A DNA stretch of 64,000 nucleotides from Bactrocera neohumeralis (lineage: Eukaryota; Arthropoda; Insecta; Diptera; Tephritidae), in NCBI RefSeq assembly GCF_024586455.1, contig NC_065921.1, positions 25,920,635 to 25,984,634 of the forward strand, read 5' to 3'. Positions 35,180 through 45,704 of this stretch are shown piece after piece (positions within the stretch are counted from its first letter, which is position 1; every line of letters starts with the position of its first letter). The position numbers were made by a program, and so were the translations under genes. The notes under the pieces were generated by a model, which was not told where the DNA came from, ran no database searches, and saw only the letters and a program-made list of their open reading frames with translations.

Positions 35180-35650
35180 ATAAAATTCAGCATTATCGGC
35201 CACAAAACGTACTGCACATGCGCACAAGTGGTCGGCCGGTCAGCGTTCACACGCATAAGAACAACCACCAAACCGCATGTGCGCCACGCACCGCTGCACT
35301 GCGTCCGTGTGTTATGCGTCTGCAGGGCAATGAACTTGCGTACAATCAAAGCGTAAAGTGCGTCATAGTGAGGCAATAAAGTTGCGCTACCGGCCGACGG
35401 TCGACGGTCGAGTCCATTCAAGTTCAACTGGCATATGTTATCGAGTATGTATACGAGTGTGTAAGAATAAAAGTGCTAGTGGGCAGCGCAAGGAGAAAAA
35501 GTGCATATCTGGAAATCAAAAGAAAAAGAATATTGCAGCAATCACTGGCAGCGAAGACCAGCGCCTGTTCAGTGGTCGGACCGCGAACGTGACCACGCAT
35601 TCGGAGCGGCCGGTAGCTTAGGATACTTTTCATTGTCGCGATTTTTGTGC
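35180..35650. promoter_or_regulatory. GC-richer non-repeat block, possible promoter or 5' UTR
   Basis: This block has markedly higher GC than its surroundings, with repeated GGTCGACGGTCG motifs near 35393-35412 and an AAAAGTG-rich stretch at 35465-35530 of the kind seen in fly 5' untranslated exons. No open frame has homology. It lies within the inferred intron and could be an internal promoter, an enhancer or a nested gene. Speculative. Confidence 0.25.
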
Positions 35651-35944
35651 GAATTTTAGTGCCGTAGTTATTTCTTTGATTTTATGAGAAAGTGTAGACC
35701 CTACAACTGTTGCTACTATTGCTGGTCGGCACGAAAACAACTACTTGTTAGTGGGTCTGATAAATGCGCGCCAGCGAGCTATTAGTGAAATTACAGGGAT
35801 CAAAGAGTCAACAAAGCCAGGCAGTAAAGTCTGCAAGCAAATATTCAAAGCATCTACAAAGGTTCTTTGATATACAGGGTGGTGTATATTGTAGTTTCCG
35901 GCAAAAAAATTAACATAATTTTCTACTGAAAGTGTAGGTTAGGT

Positions 35945-36295
35945 TACTCTGTAGGGTAGAAAAGAATGAGCCATTCATAGACAAGTTTTGGTCCTTTACG
36001 ATACCAAATGGAGTTCAGTTACATCGTCCATGAAGAGTAGTCATCTTCTAGGATGTCTGCGCTTGATGCGAACTTCAAAATACTCTGTGGCCTCAATACC
36101 GATACCTCTGCCAGTGGATCATACCGTCGGGACCCCAGATGCTTACAACGTAGTATTGTCAATGCGGGACAAGTGTACAAAAGTCGCTCCTTTGTTTCTC
36201 TGGTGCCTTACTCTAGACATTTCTTGCAGTCTTCTCGATCTGTCCGCCCATTCTGCCGGCGTGTGTCGCCACCAGATAGTGACCAGTTAGTATTC
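35945..36295 (-). pseudogene. LINE C-terminal tail
   Basis: Minus-strand translation gives a cysteine knuckle (DREDCKKCLE, then the TREKQR / TCPALT region across a frame change), CKHLGSRRYDPLAEVSVL-like sequence, then RPQSILKFASSADILEDDY. It ends with GPKLVYEWLILFYPTE followed by a stop and AACCTAACCTA. The same ending (AKDQNWSMYGS) closes the plus-strand tail at 21530-21860, so both come from one lineage. Only the tail survives. Frame changes at about 36180 and 36120. Confidence 0.68.
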
Positions 36296-36299
36296 TGAT

Positions 36300-37035
36300 C
36301 ATGTTCTTACAGTCTCTTCTGTCTATTGCCAATACGAATTTTGTGTACTTCCGATCTTCCGATTTTACACATAACTTTTGCAGTTTTGCACCCAGGTAGC
36401 TCGTTACATCGGGTTTTGATTTTCTTTACCACTCTTCGTCCAGATCGTCATATAGACAGGTTGGCTTACATCACGGATAACTTGTTAACAGCTTTTTAAG
36501 ACTCTACTTAGGACATTCTTCTTGTATGTGGCTGTTATAAAAACAACTGGGTAAGGAAAAAATACTCTTTAAGAAGAACTGTTGTCAACTTTGGGCTTCT
36601 GTTAGGGCTCCAGCTGAAAAAGCAAAGGCAAGACAGCCCGCGTGTATCGATTCTATAATGAGGGATCTATAATGAGGGATAACATAGCTTCCGGGATGAA
36701 AGATTACTGGGTCAGAAGAGAAGACTTTTCAAGAAGATTTTTGAAAACTGTAATATTTTTAGCGCTCCAGCTGAAAAGACAAGGTAACGAAGTAGATAGC
36801 TCGCGTGTCTTAAGTTGGTTCTAAGTAAATTATTTGAGGTCTTTGTGAAACCTTTGCATAGCGAAGATCGTAACAGGTCGAATAATTCGACTTAATGAAG
36901 TACCCTAAGTTCAAAGAGTCGCAAACCTTCTGGGATTTCTGGTATTGCTCTGGTCAGTTACTTTTAGGGACTTCTTATACCAAATACCACCTTCAAGCGC
37001 GATTGGTGCTCACTTATGGTATTTTTAGGGTAGAA
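36300..37035. other. No gene recognised; small imperfect duplications
   Basis: GCTCCAGCTGAAAA and GCTCGCGTGT-like blocks occur at about 36608-36645 and 36764-36810. A 14-bp direct repeat TATAATGAGGGATC/TATAATGAGGGATA is at 36654 and 36668. No product identified. Confidence 0.4.
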
Positions 37036-37079
37036 AAGATGAAACGTTTGAATCTTGTTGGACCAAGATGGACATTGGA

Positions 37080-37965
37080 AACAAATTTTAACCTTGATGC
37101 ACTTTGAAACATGTTTGGAGTTTTGATGGACCTTGAAAATGTGTTTGGACTTTGGTGGACTTTACAACATGTGTGGATCTTGATGAACCTTGGAAGCAAG
37201 TTTGGACCTTGGTGCAATTTGGAACAAGTTTGGACCTTGGAAACAAGTGTGAACCTTATTGGACTTTGAAACATATGTGGACTTTGATAGAAACATGTTT
37301 GGACCTTGGTGGACTTTGAGACATATGTAGGCTTTGATGGACCTTGAAAACATGTTTGGACTTTCATGGATGTTGAAACGTGGGTGAACCTTAGTGGATC
37401 TTGGAAAGAAATATGGACCTTGGTACACATTGAATCATGTTTTGACCATGGAAACAAGTTTGAAACTTGTGGGAATTTGAAACATGTTTGGACCTTTGTG
37501 GACTTTGACACGTGTGAAAACCTTAGCGGACTTTGAAACATATGTGGACCTTGGAAAAATGTTTGAACCTTGATGGATTTTGAAACATGTATGAAGATGG
37601 GTGGATCTTGAAAACAAGTTTGGACCTTGGTGGACTTTGAAACCTGTTTGAACTTTGGTAGACTTTGAATTTTGTGTGGACTTTGGCGGACCTTGAAAAA
37701 TATGAGGTCCTTGATGGACCTTGGAAACATGTTTGAACCTTGATGGATTTTGAAACATGTATGAAGATTGGTGGATCTTGAAAACAAGTTTGGACCTTGG
37801 TGGACTTTAAAACCTGTTTGAACTTTGGTAGACTTTGAATTTTGTGTGGACTTTGGCGGACCTTGAAAAATATGAGGTCCTTGATGGACCTTGGAAACAT
37901 GTTTGAACCTTGATGGATTTTGAAACATGTATGAAGATTGGTGACTTGGTGGACTTTAAAACCTA
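37080..37965. repeat. Minisatellite, 28-29-bp unit with 170-bp higher-order repeat
   Basis: Degenerate tandem units of 28-29 bp built from TTGGACCTTGGTGGACTTTG and AAACAAG or AAACATG. From about 37560 the array is organised as a 170-bp higher-order unit: 37571-37740 and 37741-37910 differ at only two positions, and a partial third follows to 37945. The minus strand is free of stops over about 300 codons, and so are the other minus frames over long stretches, giving a repetitive KVHQGPNMF/SRSTKVQT peptide. That is a composition effect; there is no evidence of a gene. Confidence 0.9.
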
Positions 37966-37969
37966 AGTT

Positions 37970-39160
37970 TTTGTGTTTGGCGATATCTCATTGCTGTTTG
38001 ATATATCATTGACTTTTTATGAATTTCATGGGATAAAGCGCAGTCACAACCCAAATAACGAGGAGTTTCGAAAATACTTCTTATGTAGCACCCTTTATGA
38101 ACAATAGGCACGCATGCATGCGACCACTTAAGCCCCACAATTTGCGGCAGCTGCAACTAATGCCGCACTGTAATTGCATAGTGCGAGTAGAAAGCAGCAA
38201 TTGTCTAGCAAAACACAGCTTCAGTACTTAATATGAACAACAACAACACTACGGCAGCGATTGCGGCAAATCTGCGCTTGTGCGCATGCGCAAACACCCC
38301 ACTGCACGACGAAGAGCCATTTAGAGTGCCACAAACGTATTGCATTGTCTGGACTTGGCCTAATACGGAGTGACGTTGGAGCTGGTGAAACCATGCAGCG
38401 CCACACACACAGACACATACACGCAAATAAAAATACTAACTAACTAGTTGGCTGACTAAGGCTTAGTGTGGTGGCTGCGAACGTCAATGCGATTTCCGCC
38501 GCCGTCATTGTTGCTGTTGCATGTATTGCTGTAGCTGTTGTTTTTGTTGTTGTTGCTGTTGCTACTGCATCAATAAGCATTAAGTATACAAAGGCATATT
38601 GCGTGTCTACCACAATCAGCTCATTGTCAGTGGTCTTGTTAAGTCGTTACCTGCAACTGCAGTTGTTTGCTAGTGTGCTGTTGTTGTTGTTGCGTATGCG
38701 CGTCAGTTGTTTGCTTTTGATTGCTAAATACGAGCAGTGAACGCGTTTCAGGTGAGCTCTGCTGTAATTGCACTGCACTGGCAACGCATACACGCACAGA
38801 CACACCATTGTATTATATAATATATAGATGTGTGTTACCTAAGAGCTTAGTTGCTAATCGGAGCATTCTATATGAACAGCCAATAAGTATGCGTGAATGC
38901 AGTGTGGTATTTTGGCTGCGTATTTCGCAATCCATTTATTAATTTTCACATTTTTGTTCAAATATTTAATCAATGGCATTTGACGTTTTAACACTCCACT
39001 TATCTGCTGAGATATTTTGCAATATGTATGTGTGTATGTGTGTATAAGAGAAGTATTGCTCAATCGGCCATCGTGCGAAGGAGTTTAGTGTTTTTGTTGG
39101 CAACATGCTTAGAGACAGCTTTTTGTTAGGCTTTGAGGACTCAATATAATTTCTGAATTA
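37970..39160. other. No gene recognised; GTT-rich sequence 38500-38700
   Basis: 38200-38760 is GC-richer with GTTGTTGTTGCTGTTGC-type simple sequence. It could be an enhancer or unique intron sequence. No family resemblance. Confidence 0.35.
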
Positions 39161-39167
39161 TTTATAT

Positions 39168-39598
39168 AACGGGTGATCCAAGTAGAGGAAGACCGTGGAG
39201 AGACGATTCGACACCGCTCGCAGCAACTCGGACTGACGCATGGAACGACTGGGGCATTTTATGTCGAGATCTTAAATTGAAAGCGTATGAAATACAGCTT
39301 GCACAAGAACTGAAGCCGCTCGACCTTCTCAAGCGACATCGATTCGCTCTATGTGCTCCTGAAAATATCCAAAAAGTTCCGACGTTTGCTGACCAAATTT
39401 TGTTCAGCTTATGAAGTCCATTTCTGGCTCAATGGGTATGTAAGCAAGCAAAATTGCCGCATTTGGGACGAAGAGCAACCTGAAGAGATATCATCGAATC
39501 AACATTCCCCATTAAGTTTGAAGTTTCTGTGCTTTTTCTTTAAAAAAATTTTGGAACTTCGAAATGGTTCATCCTTGACATGTATTCCATGAGCCGAG
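39168..39598 (+). pseudogene. DD41D element, short deletion derivative, copy 3
   Basis: Starts with AACGGGTGATCCAAGTAGAG, identical in its first 20 bases to copy 2. It then jumps into the helix-turn-helix/linker (QQLGLTHGTTGAFYVEILN-like), LKPLDLLKRHRFAL, and a first catalytic region SAYEVHFWLNGYVSKQN, where the aspartate is Tyr. After EEQPEEIS it jumps again to the 3' untranslated end (AACATTCCCCATTAAGTTTG, then GGAACTTCGAAATGG). Both ends are kept in about 430 bp, which makes it a MITE-like derivative of the DD41D family. Confidence 0.78.
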
Positions 39599-39837
39599 AA
39601 GCCTTTGGATTGGCTGAGAGATCGCCTGATTTGTACACACGCATTTCGATCACTAACAAATCTAACCCTAACTAGAATGAAGTCAAAGCTTCATCGCACT
39701 TCAGCTAATATTTGTGAAGTTATTGATCTCAAATATATACTATCTTGGTTGAGAATGGAAAACAAGTAAAGAAGGTATAAATTCGAGTAGAAGATAGAAA
39801 ATAGAAATAAGAAGAAGTTTGCACCACGACCTAGGGT

Positions 39838-40138
39838 CTATGTATGCCCTCTCCTCCATCAAATGTATTCCCAATGGCTCAGAACTCTGACGAATTCTAG
39901 GAACTTGCTGAACGCTATTAAGGTTATGTGATCCCTATCCACATAAATGGATCCAAAGGCCTTGAACCTGCGTCTACAAATTGCTGTGCAATCTAGAATC
40001 AGATCGCAAAACCCGCAGTTTGCACAAGAAATCATGCCCATATAGGACCGGTGCTGCTTGAGCCTGCAGTGCTCAATGTAGAAAGCGACAAGGAGATAGA
40101 ATTTGTCTCCGCAGATCACGTCTTTGAACCTTGCTAGG
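39838..40138 (-). pseudogene. LINE C-terminal tail
   Basis: Minus-strand open frame of 86 codons: VAFYIEHCRLKQHRSYMGMI, CANCGFCDLILDCTAICRRR, FKAFGSIYVDRDHITLIAFS and KFLEFVRVL. The CxxC..H/C knuckle followed by AICRRRFKAFG is the end of a LINE polymerase ORF. The 3' flank (AGACCCTAGGTCGTGGTGCA in reverse) matches the flank of the copy at 63255-63450, so both belong to one family. No upstream domains remain. Confidence 0.78.
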
Positions 40139-40289
40139 TTGTAACATCCAATATAGTATATCCAAACTAGTTTAAAGGCTTTAAAGCTTCAGACTATCGA
40201 GTCGGTATCGAAATGTTGGAAGAGCGTCATGTGATATTATAGTTGGAAAGGTGAGATTTTAAGCTTCATTTAACCAAAAAAAAAAAAAT

Positions 40290-41235
40290 TAAATTAGGGG
40301 AAGTTGAAAAAAAGTTACAGCCGTTCAAAAATTAGTGAAAATAATGACCAAATTCGCTATATTTTGAAATTTTTGCATAAAAATGGGAAGAATGCCACGC
40401 AAGCCTTCAATGAAATTTGTGAACTTTACGGAGACGATGCTGTATCAGTTCGTTGTAGCACAACAATTGTTCGCTCACTTCCGTTCTGGAAATTTCGATG
40501 TGAAAGATGCAGCTCGCTCTGGTCGACCTACCGTTGAAAAAGTCGATGAAATTATGAAAAAGATTGACCAGAACCGTCACATAAGCAGCCATGACATCGC
40601 TAAAGAACTTAACATTCATCATCAAATGATTTTGAACCATTTAAAAAAGGCTGGCTACAAAAAGAAGCTCTATGTTGGGGTACCAATGAATTGTCTCTGA
40701 AAAATTTAATGGATCGAATTAACATCTGCGATTCTTTGCTGAAACGAAATGAAATCGAACCATTTCTGAAGCGAATGGTAACAGGAGACGAAAAGTGGAT
40801 CAAATACGACAATAATGTGTGAAAAAGATCATGGCCCAAGCGTAATGCAGCTCAACAAATGGTCGCAAAGCCAGGATTGACGTCTCGAAATGTTATGCTT
40901 AGTGTTTGGTGGGATTGGAAAGGAAACATCCACTATGAGCTGCTCCAACCTGGTCGAACGATTGATTCTTCATTTTACCAGAACTGATCAGTAAAAAGGG
41001 CTTTGTTTTCCATCAGGACACTCTAGACCACAGATATCTTTGATTACTCGTCAAAAACTGGGAGAACTTTGGCTGGGAAGTTTTGATGCATCCACCATAT
41101 AGCCCTGACTTTGCACCATCTACTTTTTGTTTCGGTCAATGCAAAACTCCTTTAAGGGAGTAAAGTTGGCTTCAAGAGAAGCCTGTGAAATTTACTTGTC
41201 GCAGTTTTTTTTTATTGACGTTATAACTGAATTAG
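40290..41235 (+). pseudogene. Mariner transposase relic of SETMAR-like lineage
   Basis: Nearly the whole protein can be followed across three frames. It begins KKSYSRSKISENNDQIRYIL at 40304 with TTG where ATG is expected. The first helix-turn-helix follows (NATQAFNEICELYGDDAVSV), then, after a frameshift near 40450, AHFRSGNFDVKDAARSGRPT and the second helix-turn-helix DIAKELNIHHQMILNHLKKA. A frameshift near 40690 leads into RMVTGDEKWIKYDNN (first catalytic aspartate intact, about 40784), MLSVWWDWKGNIHYELL, FHQD (second, about 41013), and MHPPYSPDFAPSTF, where the third aspartate is Thr. A segment before FHQD is deleted. Clearly dead but among the best preserved copies here. Confidence 0.87.
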
Positions 41236-41299
41236 ATTTTTCATTTCCATTAAACTCATATGTATCACACTTTCTGAATCATATGAGAGGCTGTTCTGA

Positions 41300-42215
41300 G
41301 AGCAATCAATTTTGGTAATGAGCACTGCTCATGCCGTTGTTTTTCTAGATTGGTATGACTGTCAGTGATCTCTGTGAAAAATGTCACATCAAAATAATCA
41401 TTAGTGTTTAGTACACGCTTGTCTTTCTGAAGTACAAAACGCACATTCGGCGATTTCTACGATGAGTGAAATTATTCAACCAAGAAGTTCCATTCAATTT
41501 TGTGTACGGGATTAAAACCTTCAGAATGTTGGAAAAGATCTTCGGTGATAATTGTTTGTCGCGAGCAAGTGTTTTTGATTGAAACAATGGTTTCTAGGAT
41601 GTCATGAAATGTACTATTACTGGCTATGAATCTTTGATGTATGCTTACGACCCGGAAACAGACGATCAATAGGCCAAATATCGTGGCAAAAGTGAGCTGA
41701 AGCCGAAAAATTACGTCAAAGCGTTCGATTATCGAGGTGTGGTGCACTCCGCATCGGTCAAACTGTCAACAAGGAATACTATATGAGTGTTATGCGTCGT
41801 TTGCGCGAAGCTATTCGTAAAAAGAGGCCGGAATTATGGGACGACAACTCTTGGTTTTTGCATCACGATAATGCACCGTCGCATACTGCATTTTTTCTTC
41901 GTGAGTTTTTCCCCAATTTTTCAACCAATATCGTGCCGCAACCACCGTATTCACCTGATTTGGCTTCATGTGACCTTCAACTATTCAGTAAATTCCAACG
42001 ATCGCTCCGGGGAAACTATTTTGAGTCAATTGAAGACCTTAAACGTGAACCGCTATGCGCATTGAAGGCTAATCGGGAAATTGACTTTAAAAACTGTTTC
42101 AAGGATTCGTGAAAAGTTGGCAAAAGTGTATTGGGGTCAAGGCGGAATACTTTGAGGGGCCTACATACATTTTGAAAAATAAAGAAAGAATTTTAAAATT
42201 ATGAACAAAGTCTTA
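41300..42215 (+). pseudogene. Mariner transposase relic (DD34D), C-terminal half open
   Basis: The first half (41460-41560) gives SSIQFCVRD-like sequence and a decayed helix-turn-helix, then TITGYESL near 41615, where the first catalytic aspartate is Tyr. An uninterrupted frame of 109 codons starts at 41783: MSVMRRLREAIRKKRPELWD, WFLHHDNAPSHTAF, then QPPYSPDLASCDLQLF. The second and third aspartates are present with 34 residues between them, the DD34D spacing of classical mariners. It ends RGNYFESIEDLKRE... KNCFKDS. Same lineage as 9290-10310. It lies directly after the SETMAR-like copy and may be inserted next to it. Confidence 0.85.
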
Positions 42216-42219
42216 CTAA

Positions 42220-44535
42220 TTTTTTGACCATAGTAAAAACACCCGCCGTTTTCTGACTGTCCACACCACCAAAGCTGCAGGTAATACCGTGACAAATCAT
42301 ATAAAATGTATAATCGACGATTTTTCAGATTTATCATAATTTTTCATAAGCTTATTATGAAAAGAATGATGACTGTATATTCAATACAAAAACACCTTAT
42401 TGCCAGTTAATTGCTTTTTGAACAAAGTGAAAGAATATTCTGAGTGATTATCAAGCAGCGTTGCTCAAGTTCAAAAGTTCACATGAATATAATTCTTTTA
42501 AAGAATATGATTGTTTTTTTTTTTATAAATTATTATTCGAATGAACAGTTAGAGAATAACGCATGCGAGCCAAGACACCAAGCCTGCATGTGGGAGCGTT
42601 GTAAGCGATTGTGACTATGATGTATTAGACGTTCGAGTTTTTTATCGGCAGACTGACATCAAACAGCATGCGAGACGCGGCAAGAGGTCCAAATGCATAC
42701 CTATACATATGAAGATTTGTATACAAGTATAATGGCTATGGAATTATGAGCCAAGAAGTACACATAAAAATCTATAGCTCAGTTGCATATAGGCATTACA
42801 TTGCATGTAGGCATATATATGTATAACACATATTCATATATAAGTATAATATGTATGTATATAAGTATTTTTGTATGTTTGTGCATACTCGAAATGAAAC
42901 ACAGGTGTTCTTGCCCCAAGTTGCATGTCATGCCCACGAAACATAAAATCTCGCCTCGTTCTAATTACAGTGTTGGCTATTGTATGTATATGGTTGTTGT
43001 TGCTGCTCGTTGACTGCGCTTGCCTCAAATGTCGGTTGCAATTGAGATTATACTTTTCTTCTGCATTTTTTATGTTTTTTCTGACACTTTTTTCAATTTT
43101 TAATTTCAAACTCTACATATTTACGCCTCTTTTCCTTTGTATATATTCTAAACTTTTTTCTTGTTGCATGAAATTGCTGTTGTTTTTGTGTTATGTTTAC
43201 TCTAGTAATCATATTTTTACCGTTAGATGTGTAGAAATGTTAAAGGGTTAAGGCATAACTGTGTGTTAATATGATTGTATATGGTATCAGCTTGCTTTGT
43301 GCATCTCTCTCATAAAGTTAGTGGCTCTTCTCAATGCTAAATTAGTTATTTAATGAGGTAAAGCAAGTCACTCATCATTTCAAGTAAATAAATGTGTAAT
43401 TAACCTAGTTGTGTTCTACACAATCTTGAAATTATTGAAGGTTAACTAATGACTCGGGGGTTATACTTATGGTGTAAGTGACACTTTTGGCTTGAGCGCC
43501 GAAAAGCGTAGAGATTGTAGAGGCGATTAAAAAGCCTTAAAGACATAAATACATATAAAATTTAAGTCTACAGCACATTGAATGCGAACAGCATTGCTTT
43601 TTAGTGATTATGGCTACAATATCATTTACATCCTGAGCATGGTATATTAAGCTTACCACGAAGTTTGTAACACCCGAGCTGTGTAGATTTACACTTGGTT
43701 TTGTTAAAATCCAACTCAAAAGTCATCTTCATTTTCTTTTTGATTAAATTATGCTCTTAACCCAGACAAGAAAGATAGTTATGTGAGATCAAGCAAGGGA
43801 ATTTCCTCAGTGAAGACCGAAGTGTGGAAGATTTGTGGTGTAATGCGATACATGTTTAAGGCTGAATCCCCATAACTTACGTGCCAAACCCCCGTTAAGC
43901 AAGTATTTAAGAGTTGGTATAGATAAGTTAGTAAAAAATCTCTAACAGTCGTTACAATGGGACCACAGTTTTAAACGGCAAGTCACGGCTTCCGAAACTC
44001 CAATACATTGAAAGGAATAGCGCGGAAACTAACACGTAAACACCGTACAACTCATAAGGCCTATGTATGTAAGGAAAAGATGATCTATCATATGTACACA
44101 AGAGTTTCGGTTAGAATTGTCAATTGGATCTTAATGAAATCATAGACATTTTAACCGAAATATCTGGTAGCGCTATTGGGTAACTAACCGGTGTCTTAAC
44201 CGATAGGTGACTTATAAGGTAGTAACATCTGACATTTTTGTTAATAGTGTAAGTAATACTATAACCACCGTGCTAAGCACTGATGAAGCAGTTGAGAGCG
44301 GAACAATATGCTTTAATAGAAAAAGTTCTTACAACTGTTTAAGCGCTAAATAAATTTTTTTCGAATCAGTTCAGTAAAGACTGGATGTTCGGTATTATCT
44401 GTCATTTTGCGGAGTTATTCTGGTAAAATACTTCTTTTAAGGAAAATTCACGCTAGCTTCGTAATTAGTGATTCAAGAGATCTGAAGAGTAGCAGGTGAA
44501 AGTGTCTTATAGAAATATTTGTCTAAAAAATTTAG
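42220..44535. other. No gene recognised
   Basis: 42780-42880 is TATG/ATATAC-rich simple sequence. 42580-43010 shows moderate GC. No coding similarity; interpreted as intron. Confidence 0.4.
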
Positions 44536-44549
44536 AAACATGTGACATT

Positions 44550-45508
44550 AGATCAGGTGGAGGTACTTATTTCAATAGCCTTTCTTTGATAGAACTCGCG
44601 TCAGTCGTGTCAAAGTTTTACGTTATTTTTGTTCAGTATTATTTGGTATTTCATCACGAAAAGACTTATTATGAAAACTCATGTTCAGTAAAGAACGTAT
44701 TTTGCGCGCTTTGCTCAACTTATGGTCAACGTAATCGGATTACTGTGCGTATTATTCGCAACACCTTCACCCATCTTGAGACCCAACATTCATTATTGGA
44801 TAATATTCGACCGAATAGACCACGTTCAGCATGCAGTGAAGAATATATAGCAGCTGTAGCTGAGAGTGTATACGAAGACCGTATGGAGTCGATTTGGCGC
44901 CTTTCGCAGCAACTCGGACTGACGTATGACACAAAGTGACGTTTTTACGACGAGATCTTAAATTGAAAGCGTACAAAATACAGATTGTACAAGAACGATC
45001 TTAGGAAGGGACATCACTTCGGTCTGTAGGGCTCTTGAAAAGTTCCAAGAAGACCTGAGTCAAGTTTTGATCAACGATGAGGTCCATTTCTGGCTTAATG
45101 GGTATGTAAACCAGCAAAACTGCCGCAGTTGGGACGAAGAGCAACCTGAAAAGGTTCAAGAGCAGCCATTTCATCCAGGAAAATGAATAGTTTGCTGTGG
45201 TGTGGACATGTAAAGTTTAAAGTCTATGCAGACAATCCTTGTTCATTTCAGGTCTTTTGGCAAAGCATAATGCGTGTCATTCACCAGTTACCACTCGAAA
45301 TGCTCGAACGAGTCATTGAAAATTGGACTCAACGGATGGGCCATTTGATACCAACATTTGAAAGAGATAATCTTCAAAAAATAAGTGCCAAAAAATGTTG
45401 TTTAGAATGATGATAAACATTCCCCAATAAATTTTAAGTTTATGTGTTTTTCTTTAGAAAAAGGTAGGGAACCTCGAAAGGGATAACCCGTTACATGTAA
45501 GTATGCGG
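44550..45508 (+). pseudogene. DD41D element, copy 4, internally deleted
   Basis: Begins with GGAGGTACTTATTTCAATAG, matching the start of copy 2, then the N-terminal half: RNRITVRIIRNTFTHLETQH, LLDNIRPNRPRSACSEEYIA and WRLSQQLGLTYDT. The first catalytic region is QVLINDEVHFWLNGYVNQQN (aspartate intact). After EEQPEKVQEQPFHPGK the sequence jumps to VKFKVYADNPCSFQVFWQS, MLERVIENWTQRM and NLQKISAKKC, so the middle with the second and third catalytic aspartates is deleted. The 3' end has GGAACCTCGAAAGGGATAAC followed by CCGTTACATGTA, the inverted form of the AACGGGTGATCC end. About 960 bp. Confidence 0.85.
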
Positions 45509-45704
45509 TTGAGTGCCTTCACAGATGGTTTTAGCAGTTATTGACATCCTTGAATGGACCTTTTGGTGTCAATGTTTCATAAATTTTCAAAGCGATATAG
45601 AATAATATGTATCATTACCAAACGCATTGACATTCATTAACAGCTAATAACCGCAGAATAATTATTAAGACCAGAGAATCTGACATATTAAACATAACAT
45701 AAAA

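Noticed and set aside
37014..37928. 304-codon open frame on the minus strand
   Set aside because: It is the read-through of a minisatellite whose units (28-29 bp, 170 bp) are not multiples of three; other frames are open as well and no start, splice or domain supports a gene.
37080..37965. CRISPR-like appearance of regularly repeated short units
   Set aside because: There are no unique spacers, the units are contiguous and degenerate, and the DNA is eukaryotic.
38468..38740. 90-codon hydrophobic plus-strand frame resembling a membrane protein
   Set aside because: Produced by GTTGTTGCTGTTGC simple sequence; hydrophobicity follows from the codons and there is no family resemblance.
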